From positions 39,709,112 to 39,773,111 of the forward strand of contig JAKSZU010000020.1 in the NCBI GenBank assembly GCA_026018925.1: 64,000 nt of DNA. The letters run 5' to 3'. Position 1 is the first letter of the stretch. Every line of letters starts with the position of its first letter. The DNA comes from Tupaia tana. Its lineage: Eukaryota; Chordata; Mammalia; Scandentia; Tupaiidae. The position numbers and the translations under genes were made by a program. A model generated the notes under the pieces. The model ran no database searches, was not told the origin of the DNA, and saw nothing but the letters and a program-made list of their open reading frames with translations. This document shows, piece after piece, positions 21,882 through 34,600 of this stretch.

Positions 21882-22584
21882 AAAAGCAAAATAACAAGTA
21901 CTGGCAAGGTTATGAGAAATTGCAAGCTTCACATACTACTGGAGGCAATGTAAAATGTAAAAGGAATGCAACTGCTATGGAAAACAGGCAGTTCCTCAAA
22001 AAGTTAACCATAGAGTTACTACACGACCAGAGAATGGGAAAAAGTATGCTCATTCAAAAGGTTGTACATAAATGTTGGTAATACCATTATTTACAACAGC
22101 TAGAAAGTAGAAGCTATCCAAAAGTCTATTAAATAATGATGGAAAAATAAGATTCATGGAGGAGTCCGACCCCGTAGGGCCCCAGGATTTGTCTTGAGCT
22201 TTTGACCTCCACCTCTTAGGTTGGGTCAGTACGTTGGCAAGGCCGCTGCTGTGTACTCCCCCCCCCCCCCCCCCCGAAATAAAACTTAGATCGAATTAGC
22301 ATGTCCGCAGGCTGCTTGCTATTTGCTCCAGAAACTGTGGTCGCCTTGCTGGGAAGCGACCCCACTCTGACTCCCTAATATACTATAAAGAATTACATAG
22401 CTCTCTTGAGTATGTGATGAGATTTTCCCAAAAGTCCCCCAACCACTCCCCTTGGCCCTGATCACCTACTGTTAATTACAATGCTTTATCTCTGTGGTCA
22501 CAATAGAGGGTAGGCTGAAGTTCTATCTAGGCAGAAATAACCTTGACCTTTGGAAGGCCCTTCAAAATACATTTAACATAAACA

Positions 22585-22849
22585 CGGGACCAGCAGTTAG
22601 CGTAATGGCTGTCACTGGACTCCCATGTAGTTGACCACGGTTCACATCCCAGACCCGGTGGCTTAAAACTCATGCTGGGCGCATGTGCGCGTGTGCCCAA
22701 GATCCCGAGAGGAGAATGGAGGAGAAGGGATTGCGGTGTGGCCATCCCCCCTGGGGGGTGATTTCTCGCTTTCTGTCTCTATGTCTCTCTCTGTCTGTCT
22801 GGCGAGCGCACGCACCCTATAGCAAAAACCTCTCCAAAAAAAAAAAAAA
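22585..22849 (+). mobile_element. long SINE in the LTR-like insertion
   Basis: Full copy; AATACATTTAACATAAAC occurs before (22566-22583) and after (22850-22867). Confidence 0.93.
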
Positions 22850-22886
22850 AATACATTTAACATAAACTCAAAGATAATCTTTTCTT

Positions 22887-23039
22887 GGGGACCAGCAGGT
22901 GGCGTGGTGGTTAAGGTGCTGGACACTCCCACATGGCTGACCACGGTTCGAGTCCTGGGTCTGGCGGCTTGCTTTCTCACTTTCTCTCTCTCTCTCTCTC
23001 TCTCTCTCTGTCACGTTAAAATAAATAAATTTTTTAAAA
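22887..23039 (+). mobile_element. short SINE in the LTR-like insertion
   Basis: GGGGACCAGCAGGTGGCGTGG head, B box GGTTCGAGTCC, (CT)n, AAATAAATAAATT tail. Duplication AAAGATAATCTTTTCTT at 22870-22886 and 23040-23056. Confidence 0.93.
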
Positions 23040-23957
23040 AAAGATAATCTTTTCTTTACATAAAATAGGATTAGGCCGAAACTGGCCCAAGACAACCCCG
23101 CCCTCACCAAGTAAAATAGATAAATATATTAGAATTCCTTAAATTAAGTTTTAGATCCCTATAAAGTTATATAAGTATCATTCTTTATTAAGATCCATAA
23201 GAACTAATATCTATACTTGAAATTTTCTTTTCTCAGCATCGTGTTCAGTAATCACAAGATGGCTGCCGTCGCATCAGCTGATAATTATCTCTGCTTACTG
23301 GAACCGCTTTCCCAAAACTGCATTCCATGGAGACCCACCTACATCAAAGGAACAACTGCGGAACCTCAATAGACCCACCCTTAATCCAACCCTGAATGGA
23401 ATCTATGATCCCTATTGAACTGATAATTAGAACATGTAGCCCCTCACGCATTTACTTGCATGTATCACATTTTCAATAAAAAGGCACGATAATTCCTGGC
23501 AGCAGTCACTCCTCAGAGAGCAATCTCTGGAGGTGTCTGGCTTAGGACGTGCATAAAAAAGGCACTGAGGCCTTAGTCTTCTTCCTTTCCTGCGCCGCCT
23601 CCAACGAGTCAACCCATCCCCGCTGAGGCTAGACCCCAGCAGATTTATCCATGTAATGGAATATAATTCAACAATAAAGATTGAAATACTTGTACATTCT
23701 GTAACATGGATGAACCTTGAAGCATACTGTTAAAGCAGTGAGTTACAAAAGATTACAAAATAAATGCTTGCAGTTGTATGAAATTTCATGAATAGGCAAA
23801 TCTATAGACAAGTAGATTCGTGTATACTTAAATCTGGAAGGGTTGTGGAAAGGGGGAAGAGGAAGGGATGGAAAATTACTGCTAACGAGTAACTGGTTTT
23901 ATTTCTGGTGTGATGAAACTCTAAAATTGGTTGGTTGTTGTGATGGTTGCACACTTT

Positions 23958-24175
23958 TTTCTTTTTTTATTTTTGCTAGAGTATACACGTGCTCCCTTAT
24001 AGGGGAGGAGAAAGAGGGAAAATTGACAAAGCACCCCCCATGAGGAATGGTCACAAAATAATGCCTTGTCCATTTCTCCTTCCTATCTGGATTCTGCACA
24101 CCCACATCAGGCATGTTTCTCAAGCCACCATGTCAGGGGACTCCAGGCACAAATGACCACGCCAGGGCTGGTCCC
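23958..24175 (-). mobile_element. old long SINE
   Basis: Reverse copy, TTTTTGCTAGAGTATACACG to GGGCTGGTCCC. Confidence 0.7.
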
Positions 24176-24212
24176 TAATTCTGTGAAGATAGTAAAACCC
24201 ATCTGGGTTGTG

Positions 24213-24395
24213 GCCCAGCCAGTGGCATGGTGGTTAAGGCAGCCGGCTCCACATGGCCGCCTAGGCATTTGGAGTCCCCATCTGCAGACTCTTGTGTGTG
24301 CACGCCACAAATCCATCATAATGGAGAAGGGACTGCAGTGAGGGCCCCTTAGGGGGTGATTTCTCACTTTCTCTCTCTCTCTGGCGAGTACACCC
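24213..24395 (+). mobile_element. old long SINE, shortened
   Basis: cccagccagtggcatggtggttaaggc head, gagaagggactgcagtg, gggggtgatttctcactttctctc. Confidence 0.75.
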
Positions 24396-24515
24396 ATCTG
24401 AATTGTATGTACACTTTAACTGGGAGAATTAAAATAAAGCTTTTTTTTTTTCTTTTTTTAATCAAGTGGCCCGTTACAAGTATCAAAGCATCTCATCCGT
24501 CAAGCACATTTCTTT

Positions 24516-24786
24516 TTTTTTTTTTTTTTTTTTTTGGAGAGGTTTTTGCTATAGGGCGCGTGCGCTCGCCAGACAGACAGAGAGAGACAGAGAGATAGAA
24601 AGCAGGAAATCACCCCCCAGGGGGGATGGCCACGCCGCAATCCCTTCTCCTCCATTCTCCTCTCGGGATCTTGGGCACGCACGCACACGCGCCCGGCGTG
24701 AGTTTAAGCCGCCGGGTCCGGGACTCGAACCGCGGTCGACTACGTGGGAGTCCAGCGACATAGCCATTACGCTAACTGCTGGTCCC
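24516..24786 (-). mobile_element. long SINE, near-consensus copy
   Basis: Reverse copy with an intact B box complement GGACTCGAACC and end GCTAACTGCTGGTCCC. AAGCACATTTCTT flanks both sides. It is the last SINE before the TRA2B promoter, about 0.7 kb upstream. Confidence 0.94.
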
Positions 24787-24789
24787 AAG

Positions 24790-25229
24790 CACATTTCTTA
24801 AAGTACGAGGATTCTGAAATGCAGAGAAGCCAGATTCGGCTTCTTCCTACCATACCCAACTAAGCGCTTTCGGGTAATGGCGGAATTAATCTTCCCTCCT
24901 TGAGAAGAGTTGCCCAAGCCTCTAGCACTCTAAGTCATAGTTTGTAAGGGTGTGCTTAACAGTTCTCCCTTATTAGACTATACTTCGGAGTAGACGGTGA
25001 ACGATCCCTATGTGTATCAAGAGCTGGCTGAAAAACACTTTATTCGGGAAAGATCTATGACTGCGGTTCAATAAACGCCAACACTGAAGTAGGAAGCCGA
25101 TGCCCTACCCCGTCGAACGGAAGGAGAGCACAAACCAAGACCGAAACTGCTGGGAAAGGCGGGAGAGAAGAGAAACGTACGGCACCTCTTCCTGCCTCCG
25201 ACGCAAGTTCCAGAACGGATTCGGGCGTA
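24790..25229. other. TRA2B upstream flank
   Basis: No gene or SINE. Short frames on the - strand have no recognisable domain. A divergent non-coding transcript from the CpG island is possible but the sequence does not show one. Confidence 0.4.
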
Positions 25230-25338
25230 ACTGATGACATCACCACGCCCAGTGCAGCCCGCCACGGAGGCCACCGACCCCCTCACTTTCCCGCCTCACA
25301 CAGCCGCGGGGACGGGGCGGAGCCGCGCCAGGGAGGGC

Positions 25339-25346
25339 TGACGTCA
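25339..25346. promoter_or_regulatory. CRE, TGACGTCA
   Basis: A perfect palindromic cAMP-response element (CREB/ATF type) about 155 bases upstream of the presumed transcription start. A second, imperfect CRE-like word, TGACATCA, occurs near 25233. Confidence 0.65.
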
Positions 25347-25496
25347 CGTCCGGCCCGGAGGCGCCGCGGTGGGAGAGAAGGCGGGGCCAGGGCGGGACGG
25401 GGCGGGGTGAAGGCGGGACGGAGGCGGGGCCGAGAAAGCGCGCGTTCCGGGCGGGGAGGAGCGCGGTTAAAGCGCGGCGCGTCACGTCCGGGGGAG

Positions 25497-25688
25497 TTAG
25501 AACCCGTGCGGAGGCGGTGCAGTGTGCTTCGTCTCTGAGCGGCTCGGCAGTCCCTGAGTCCTGCGAGGCTGCGGCGGAGCCTCTTTACGGAAGACAGAAG
25601 AGGTTGGCGGCTTCGAGTGAAGCACATCGAGCGGGGACAGCAGCCGGGAGTCATGAGCGACAGCGGCGAGCAGAACTACGGCGAGCGG
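25497..25688 (+). CDS. TRA2B: TRA2B exon 1: 5' UTR plus residues 1-12
   Basis: About 156 bases of GC-rich leader precede the ATG at 25653. The 36 coding bases give [12 protein letters not shown] and end at the donor CGG|GTACGT (25689), phase 0. The 5' limit (25497) is an estimate from composition and is not marked by a clear signal. Confidence 0.9.
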
Positions 25689-28600
25689 GTACGTGGAGGT
25701 GGTGTGGGGGGCGGCTGTGTGGTCCCAGCCTCTTGTTTTTCTTTCTAGGCCCATCGGCCTCGGGCCTTGAGGCAGGGGCTCGTTAGGCTCCGAAGTCTGA
25801 AGCCACGATGGATGGGAGACGAAATTTAAAAAGCCCTTGTGGGTAGTATTGATAGTGTTAAAGCCACTCGCGAGTGGCTGTGGCTTCGTGCTGGCGACGG
25901 CCGTTTTTTCCGTTACAAGGGGGTGAAAGGATTAAAATGGCGGCCGCGGCCCCTCGGCGCGGGGGGAGGGGAGCGGTGTCTTCTTTCGCCGTTGCGCTCC
26001 TGCGAAGGCTCGCCGCGGCCATCTTGGGCCGGCGGGCTGGGCGCGCTGCCAGAGGCACAAAATGGCGGAGGCCGCGCGTCGGCGGGCCGCGCTCCTCGCG
26101 GCGGGGTGGGGGAGGAAGCCGGGGCTTTTCGACCGGCGTTTCGGGTCACTGCGAGCCGTGTCGCCGGGAGTTCTTGGCCTCTGTTTGCGTGGAAACTGAC
26201 CTGAGGCGGACAGGCTTCTGGGCCCGTTAGTTGGAGGGGATTGCGCGCGCGCCTTGGTGTGTCGCCGGCAGTTAAAGGCGATTTTCTCGGATACCGAGAG
26301 TGCTTTTTCGGCCAAAGGTCGTGAGTAGAGAATACGGTTCGACCACACGGTTACTGGGATTGTTCCGTGGAGATGTTTCTCCCACGGGATTGCGAAGGAT
26401 TGGGCGGCAGTCGTTCTTGGAGCCGTTACGTTATTTTGGGGCCTTCTGAAACAACCACGACGTGTGTTCATACGCTTTTTGTTATTTTAACGTTCCCACC
26501 CCCAAGGGTGGAGTTCCGTGAAGATGCATTTAGTTGCAGAAAGAAAGTAGTTCCTTGGCTTTTCCCTGCATGGCTTGGTCCTGCGGCCTCGGATGTTACC
26601 TTGGCAAGCTTCAAGTTAGAGGCAAAACTGAGGCCTGCTAAATCTCACCTGTTGGGTGGTTAAGGAGATTTTGTGGTGGGGCGGGGGGGTGAAACACCCT
26701 AGAAATCGGCTTTTGACGCTGTTTAGAGGAATAGGTTACGTGTTTAACTTTTTATTGTTCCCCAAGTTTCCCCGTGCTGGGCGAGCCTCGTTAGGTCCGA
26801 ATACTGTTTGTCAGCTAAGCAAGTGTTCGCTAACTTAGCAAACTCTCAACAGAAAAAGATTTAGATAGTTCGTTACAAAGGGGATTTTTTGGAAAGAAAC
26901 TTGACTGTCTTGTCTTCAGGCACCTTTTAGTGTCTTCCGTTACTAAGGACAATGGCTAGGTACCTACACGCGGTCAGGAGAGAGACTGATTTCTGACTAA
27001 GGAGCTCTCTGTTGAATGCGACTAAAGTTATTTCACCGGAGGAGGGAAAACGATGAAAAAAAGTTCCGATTTGCGATACAGCTCGAGATACTGTCACTCG
27101 AATCTCGAATTTTAAAAGTAGTTCTGTTTCTACTATTAAAACATTCTAGTGTTTTTCACAATTCTGAAATAGGTTATTTGCTAAATTGTGGAAAGGAAAG
27201 TTAAAGTTGCCAAGTCTGCGTTTTCTCGAGTCTTTCTGAAAGATTTAAAGTTACGAAATATTAAGGCGTTTCTCCGTTTTCCGGTTGGAATATACCTAAA
27301 AGACATGGTCTCTAAAACAAAAGAACGCTTGACAAAACCGCACGGTGGAACAGTTTTATTAAAAAGATGCAAGCTTGAACAGTCAAGACTAATGGGCTAA
27401 CCTTTCCTTTAAGCAGTAAAAAAAAATTCAGAGTTAATTTTGGATTTACCTGGTACGAATAGCTTCTCTGGGAGCCTAAACGTTTTTACTGAGTTATGGG
27501 CTAAACATTTAGACTGTTACTAATTTACAGCATTTCAGATCTCTCTGAAATCCTACTCCCTTATTTGTATGTATCTTCCTAATTGTTCTAAACGGATGAT
27601 GTCCCCCTCACCTCCCTTAAAGGTCTTAGAATTAGCCCATCTATCTGATCCCCCCCCCCCTTTAAACAGAAAGATTTATAGTTGGTTATGTGGAATGAAT
27701 TAACCCTCAATTTGGTAATTGTTTAGTATAGACACATTCATTGTGTCTCTGATCTATGTTTATGGGGTTTACATTTTTTATTCCATTTCAATCAGTTAAA
27801 TATATTCTGAAATCTGTTTATCGGACCTAATAACTTGACTTCCCTGGTGTGGCCAAACCACATGCGGAAAAGTAAAATGTCATTTCAGTTCCAGATTGAA
27901 GCCTCTCATGGTAATTTCCAAAGATTGAAGGAGTTGACGTTATTTTATGTGCCTTTGATAAAACACATATTGTTGGCTGTTACCTCGTGTTAAAATTCTG
28001 AAGTATTCGAACATGAGTAAAACGTAAATAGTAAGTTTAGCGGTGCAAGGTAATACCGGCAGTTGTAGGTCTTTAAGGCCTAAGGCGGTTCAGTTTATGT
28101 GTAGGTGATACGTGTGGAGTTTGTATTTTTGGTCTTGTGGATAAGTCAACTGTTTTACTTGCCATAGGACTGTAATTACTATCAAGAAATGAGTCTATAA
28201 AAAATTCAAAACCTAAGAAAACATATGAACCAGATGTTTTAAATTTCTACCAAATTGCAGTAGTGAGCATTTTCTTTTGACCGAGCGAATACTCTGATCA
28301 AATATTAGTTATTTTTGTAGATGAAACACGTTTACAGCATAGGTGCGTTGTCTTTAGTCTCTCTCTGCAGAGATGAATAGCATCTGGATACTATCCCATC
28401 TAACTGCCTTTCGAATTCTGCAGTTTTTCTCTTCTGCTTAATCTTGGGATGTCTTTTTTTATTTCCTGTTTATAGACCTTAATTCCAAGTTCCAAAAGTG
28501 AAGTATCTCTGAACCCATTTCTTTCTAAAGAATTGTAGCCATCAGACCAAATTTCTTTAACAAAGAAATTACTATCAAGTGGGAGGATATATTATAGTTT

Positions 28601-31600
28601 GGATTATTGTGCATCACTCATTGTGATGAGTCTGGTTAGGTATGAATTTCTTGGTACCGAGTCGGGAAAATTTTTTTCTTACGTTTTGAATAAGGCGGCT
28701 TTAATATTCTGGATATTGTCTGGGATTAAAAATTGGCATTTTCAAATTGAAGTTACAAGGTAAGTACTGGCTTTGTCAAATGAAGAGGACACCAGAGGGA
28801 GGGGAGTGTTATTGGGATTCATCTTGCTCAGCTTCCTTCCTTGGCCCCCTTTCCAAGAAAATGAAACCTAAGTGAGAAATAATACTTGCATAGTTTGTTT
28901 TGCATAAGACAAAGACAGCTACAATTGTGTGTATATCTTGAGCCTTTAGTGCTATGTTGAATAGTGTGTACATGTAATTTTATTTTTCAACAAGAGACTG
29001 GTTGATGTTAGGAATTTACGGTGTTTTAACCGAGGTATGTTAGAGTGTGGGTCACATAGGTATTAGGTATTGTTATCACTTGGTACTTAAGCTATGGGCC
29101 CCCAAAAAGTCGTTCATTCTTAAATAATAGTGTTTAATTTTCAAAAAAAAATCTTTGCTTTGAATTGGGTTTTGGAGGTTGTTTTCAGATTGTTAGTTCA
29201 ACCAACAGTCACATGACAGGTTTGAGACCCTTTTTTGCATTTCTGTGCAATATTAGATTAGCAGTCTTTTGAAAGTCTTCAGACGTTTTGCTGGAAAGTG
29301 CTGGATGTTTTATAAATGTGAATGTGTAAGCGGTTATGCTATTTTTGGAAGAGATTTCTTCAAAGCACAGACTTACAACAAAAAAAAAATAAGATAAATC
29401 AGTGGTTTTTAGAGACTGTTCTCAGTCTGGGGCTTTTTCTGTTCATCCACCCTTCTGGTAGACAGTTTTGCTGTTAAATAAGGTTTTATTGAATTGGCCT
29501 AAGCTTTTGTTTGCCCCTCCCTCTCTTTAAAATACTGCCTTGTCGATCAACTTAATGGATTTGTGCATGTTTAATGTTAAATGGATTCTAGTTGTAGCCA
29601 CTACAACTATTTTAACAAAATTTGTATTTGATAATGGGACATGTTTGTTTATTTCTGAATAGGTCTCTTAATCAAGTGTGCATAATAACATTAGCCCAGT
29701 TGTTGGTCTTTTGGTTTTTATAAAGTGGCCACTTGAACGTAGCAGCAGAGTTTAAATAAACATTTATATATTCCCTAGTACTAGTTTTCTTAGAACATAT
29801 GAAAAAGGTTGGTGTAGGGTAATGAAATAAAAATGAGAAGGCGTCCATGTTTAAAAGTAGGCGATTATCGAGAGTTTTAATCTCTTCCAGTACCTTCTGC
29901 ATTTAAGTCCTGTTTCTGTACAGAACCATTAGGAAGCCCTAAAGAAAATCTGCTTGGGCATTCTGATTCCACGATTACATTTGTGCTGCCAGCAAACATT
30001 TCCTATTACATTTTAGTGATGGACATTTAAAGAAAACCTACTCCCTTAAGTAGAAACTATTATTTCTTTCCCTAGAGTAGATATATTAATAATAATAAAA
30101 CTGGACTAAAATTACGGTTTTACCTTGTTAGAAAAGATCACACTACCCAGGATAGCCTTGGTTGTCTTTATGCCCAGGGGTATAAAGGCTTTTTTTTTTT
30201 TTTTTTTTTCTTTTTTAAGAGTATAAACTCGTTTTCAGAAAATATAAAACTAGGAGAGGAAATTATTGACAGTAAATTACAGATCATAAAGTGAAATGCA
30301 GGATTACAAGAACTAGAATGATGTATGAAGGTTAGTGTGTTCCACAGATACTGTTATACTTTACTGCTCTGCTGAATTTTGAGTCATGATTTTTTGAGGT
30401 GAGCTGTAGTTTTCTGACATTGCCACCTTCAAAGTAGGATTTTTATTTTGGACATCCAGAAGACATTAATATTTTGCTTATTTGAGGGGAAAAGTTTACA
30501 GCAAAATTCTCTGAAAATACCACTGTTGGATTCAAGTTTGTTTTGGGGTTTTTTTTTTTTTTTAATATAGATAATATAGTTGAGTAGTTGGTTGACTTGA
30601 GCTTCTTTTCTAAGGATTTTTAGTTCGAAATTTTGTAATTGGACGACTCTAAAGTCTTAAGTAAAGCAGCTATCCCTAAGGGTGGGTCAAACACTGCAGT
30701 TCCAAATTGTCAGGTTCTCTGACATCTGTCTTTCTACAGAGATCTTTTAAATAGGCAGTACAAGAATGTGTGACATTAAATACATTTCTTTTTCTAGCTA
30801 GACAAGTCAGAATATTGTCAGCCTCTTCAACCCAGAGACATTGTCATTGTACAAATGAATTGTCCGTGCTTTCCTTTCTTGCACTTTTGTGTGTCACTTT
30901 TTGACTAGAGATGTGCTTTTGACACTTAAAATACTTTCTATTGAATATAATTAAGAAGTGTGAGATGTAATTGTAGTCCTTAAAATGTGAAATGAACAGT
31001 AAATGTTCAGTGGCGCATTTCACTTTCAACTTAAGCATGATAAATCTATTTGGAGTAGACAAATGAGATTACCATATCTATTCTAGAAACCAACAGAACT
31101 ATGTAGTTTCAGTTTTTTGAGCTGCATATTCTAGTTTTTTTATTTTTTAAAAAAATCCAAAAGAGAAGGGATTTTTTTTTTCTAGTTTCAGTTTTGGCAC
31201 TGGATTTTATCCTGGAGTTTTAAAATATTCTTCATCCTGTTCTTTTTCTATTAAGGTTAATGTTGAAGAAGGAAAATGCGGAAGTCGTCATTTGACAAGT
31301 TTTATAAATGAGTATTTGAAGCTCAGGAATAAGTGAAGCTGAAATTTGAAAAAATAAAAGAAAGAATGCATGCTAATTATCAGACCAGAAGTCCCACTTG
31401 TAGAATATTGAGCAATTTGTGTGAAGTGGGGAAGATGAAAGAAGTCAGAATTTGAAACGGAAGAATGAAGAAAAGAAATAAAAATGAAGTTAAGATAAGA
31501 AGTAATCTGGAATCAGAAAGCACTACGCTAAGTAATTACTAGTCTGTTTATGTGTCCCTGTATATTTTGCTAAACATGCATGCATTATTTGTTTAATAGA

Positions 31601-34600
31601 AGAAAATATATACAGGGTAAAGAAGTGCCTTCCAGGGGAAACGTTTAAATTAGGTAATTCTAATTTTAACTGCTTAGTCAAATGATTGAAATGCAATTTT
31701 TTAAAAAATAATCATTTGTAGTCAAATACCAGGCAGCAATGAGCTCTCTAGCATGGGTAACAATTGACTTCATGTTGTCCCCTTTAGAGCATTTGGTTTT
31801 TGTTTGCTTTTGTTTGTTTGTTTTTATCTGACTCTGCTAGTCCTGGGGCACTAGTAGTGCCTCCATAATTTGAACACGTGGTCTGTGCCACCCACCTGGA
31901 CTCTCACGAAGCACTGATCCCTTTTCTTCAGTACTGAACAATGTACACTAGAACATTTTGTTCAGAATTTTTCAGAATTATTATCACCAGGATGGTTATA
32001 GAACCAAACCCCCAAAATCCAAGCAAAGCATTGAACAGAGTAGTTTCTTTGAGCATAAAAGCATCGGGGATTTTTTGTTTCTTTTTTGTTCCAAATTATA
32101 TTAGAGGGAAGCTTTGACTAGTTAGGCCCAGACTTAGGTGTGTATGTCTTAAAAACAAGTGATTCAAGTTCTTTTTCTGTTTAATGCCTGTTTTCAGTTG
32201 GATGACTAGGATTTCTCTTAAAATGCAGTAGCTGCCTTTAGAAAGGTGGGTAACAAGTGAACAAGATACCTGTGTCAAAGTGTAATACAGGTGTTTGATC
32301 TCTCCCTTTTTCTGCTGTAAACATTTGGCTGTTACAGTGATGTTAGGGATGGATGGATCATAGAGTACTTCTGTTCTGGTTTCTGTCACTTACTGAGAAG
32401 TCTAATCCAAAAGTTGTCTTTTCCCTTTCTGTGCGTTTCTTTTGTTTTAGTTGGGCAGTTAAATAATTGGTTTATTTAATACTGTTGGTCTCAGTTGCAT
32501 GAGACAAGTACACATCAAAATAATGCTCGGTGGTAGCCAACCTGTAATGGATTTGTTTTTGTTTGTTTTTTTAACCCAATTGAATAGTACTAAGAGTATC
32601 TGTCTTGTAAGGTTTTTTCCCCTGAAATGAAGCCAGCTTTTAAAATTTTTGTTCAGTGTTACTGAGTCTTAAAGCTCCTGGAGAAAGTGGTTTAGTGACA
32701 TTTCTTGAAGGTGTAACTTTCTAATACGTTAGGACTTAAACTGTCAAGGTATGAAATTTGTTTTAGCTATTTCTGTGTCTCTTAAGATGAAAGAAATTAT
32801 CCCTGTTAGCAGGCTGTTTCTGTGTTTGCTTTGCCCCACTTACTGCTTTGTAAAATTTCTTGACACAGATAAACTAATAACATTAATGTGTTCTAAATTG
32901 CTCAGGTGAACAGTTTGATAGCTTAGAGTAAATACATTTCTGTTCAAAGTTAGGGAATCAAGAGACCTGAAAGATCTGTAGGGTCTGAAAGAGAAAACGA
33001 ACTGTTAGCCCTATAAGGGAAAGAAAATAGTTTGGAATTTGATTATATGGCCCAAGTTAAATAGATTTAAGGTGATAATACCCTTACTGCCAATGAACTA
33101 TCATTTTTGTGTTCCCTCTTGGCCACAATATCTTTGGGTCTTCAAATGTCTCCTCCCCAGGTCATTGGAGAAATAAAGGGAAGACAGCTCTCTGATGTGG
33201 GAAAGGCAGTACAGGAAAGACTTAATATAGAGATCTGATTAAATGCTAGGGGCAAGCAGAGCAGGAAAGATGACAAAGTTCCAGAAAGATATTGCTGATG
33301 GAGAAGAAGTTAGGAACATACATAACTAGTATAATGAAAACCATGGTGCTGCTTAGTTTCACACCTACTAAAGTGAGCTTGAATTTAGGGCCCTGATCTT
33401 TTTGAGCAGTTCTAAATCTAACGTATCTAGTTTTAAAGTACTATAGATATTGGGTGGTTATTCCTACTTCATCTTCTCAAATATCATTTTTTTAGGGAGG
33501 GGGGAATACATGATGTGTTTCCTGCAGGTTGTATGCAAGTACAAAGAGTGTCAAAGTTCGTGAAAAAAGAACATTGCAAAGAACTGTGGATTGCAAAACA
33601 CTTCACCAAAATAATCTTATAATTCTATTTTACTGTGAGTTTTTTTTAATTCCTCATATGGTAAAAGTCTGTAAGACCTTGAGCCTTACAGTGAATTTTG
33701 GCATCATTTTTGTTTATGCTGGTATTTGAGTTTTCACTATTTCTTTACTTGAGGCATTGCAGAATATTTCTTTTAGTAGGGCTTAATGTAGTGATGCCTC
33801 TAACTTTGTCAGCTTTTAGAGTAGAAATTGAAATATTGTGTGATAGGGGCTTTCCCAACTGCTCTTAAAGATTTATCCTGTGTATTAAGGTTTAAAGTTA
33901 GTATTATACTTTGAATTTCAATAATTTTAGGTCTTGTTTATTAGAGACAAGTTAAATTAACTTGAGTTGCCCAGAAAGTATACAAATTAAACTTTTGACA
34001 TCTATGTGTAGGAATCCCATTCTGCTTCCAGAAGTGGAAGTGCTCACGGATCAGGGAAATCTGCAAGGCATACCCCCAAAAGGGAAATTTTCTGAACCAG
34101 TTAAGTGGTCAGCATAATTGTAGAGGTCCTTGACTTTTTAAACAAGTGTCCCTAGGGAAAAAAGGTGTGGACATTTATCTGCAGATCCTGTTAGTTTTGG
34201 AGGCTGAGGAAAAACTAAGTTATACTAAATTGCCTTTGAGCCTTGATCTGTTTGCAATTTTGTGAGATTTTATTAAGGCTTGTTCCCTAGGCTAGGAAAA
34301 CCCTCCTAAAGTGAACAGACTGGTGAGACATCTCAGCTTCAAATAAAGTTTCTTTTCAATGAAGCAAGGGCTTTAAAGGGGATCTTAACTTCCACATTCT
34401 TGGTTTAGATTCCTATGCTTATTTCTGTTAATTATAGCAATTGGTAATCTTAATGTGAGGCATTCATGTACTCTGCTTCTCCCCTCATGAGCAGATTGCT
34501 TAATTTTTATTTTATTAAAGGTTATAATTCCATGAATATTCCTAGCATTAAAGTAAATGCTTCTGGTAGCTTTTACATAACCCATTTCTAGCTTCTCTTG

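Larger units (their letters stand above)
22157..23641. mobile_element. LTR-like / endogenous-retrovirus-derived insertion in the L1
   Basis: DNA inserted in the L1 has a GAAATAAAACTT signal after a run of 17 C (22259-22275), and an AATAAA near 23473 followed by a GC-rich, U5-like stretch that ends GACCCCAGCA. Hexamers gattca and gattta flank it, a possible imperfect duplication. No gag, pol or env frame was found. It may be one long LTR or two LTR pieces of an internally deleted element. Confidence 0.45.
21405..23960 (+). mobile_element. L1 3' portion split by an LTR-like insertion
   Basis: 21405-22150 reads as the end of L1 ORF2 ('gtactggcaaggttatgagaaattg', 'ggcagttcctcaaaaagttaa', 'acaacagctagaaag'). 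From 23642 the same element resumes ('tccatgtaatggaatataattcaacaataaag', 'gtaacatggatgaacc'). ORF2 is not intact. The middle is foreign DNA. Confidence 0.72.
25230..26270 (+). promoter_or_regulatory. TRA2B: TRA2B CpG-island promoter
   Basis: CpG-dense DNA contrasting with AT-rich flanks. It holds several GGGGCGG/GGCGGGG-type Sp1 boxes between 25310 and 25455, a perfect CRE, and YY1-type sites downstream of exon 1. A TTAAAG at 25466-25471 lies about 30 bases before a plausible start near 25497, but a clear TATA box is absent. Broad, constitutive expression is expected from a CpG-island promoter of a splicing factor. Confidence 0.85.

Noticed and set aside
25240..25754. Several - strand frames of 80-120 codons across the TRA2B promoter
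   Set aside because: They are rich in R, P, A and S because of CpG-island composition and overlap the TRA2B 5' UTR; no conserved domain or start context.
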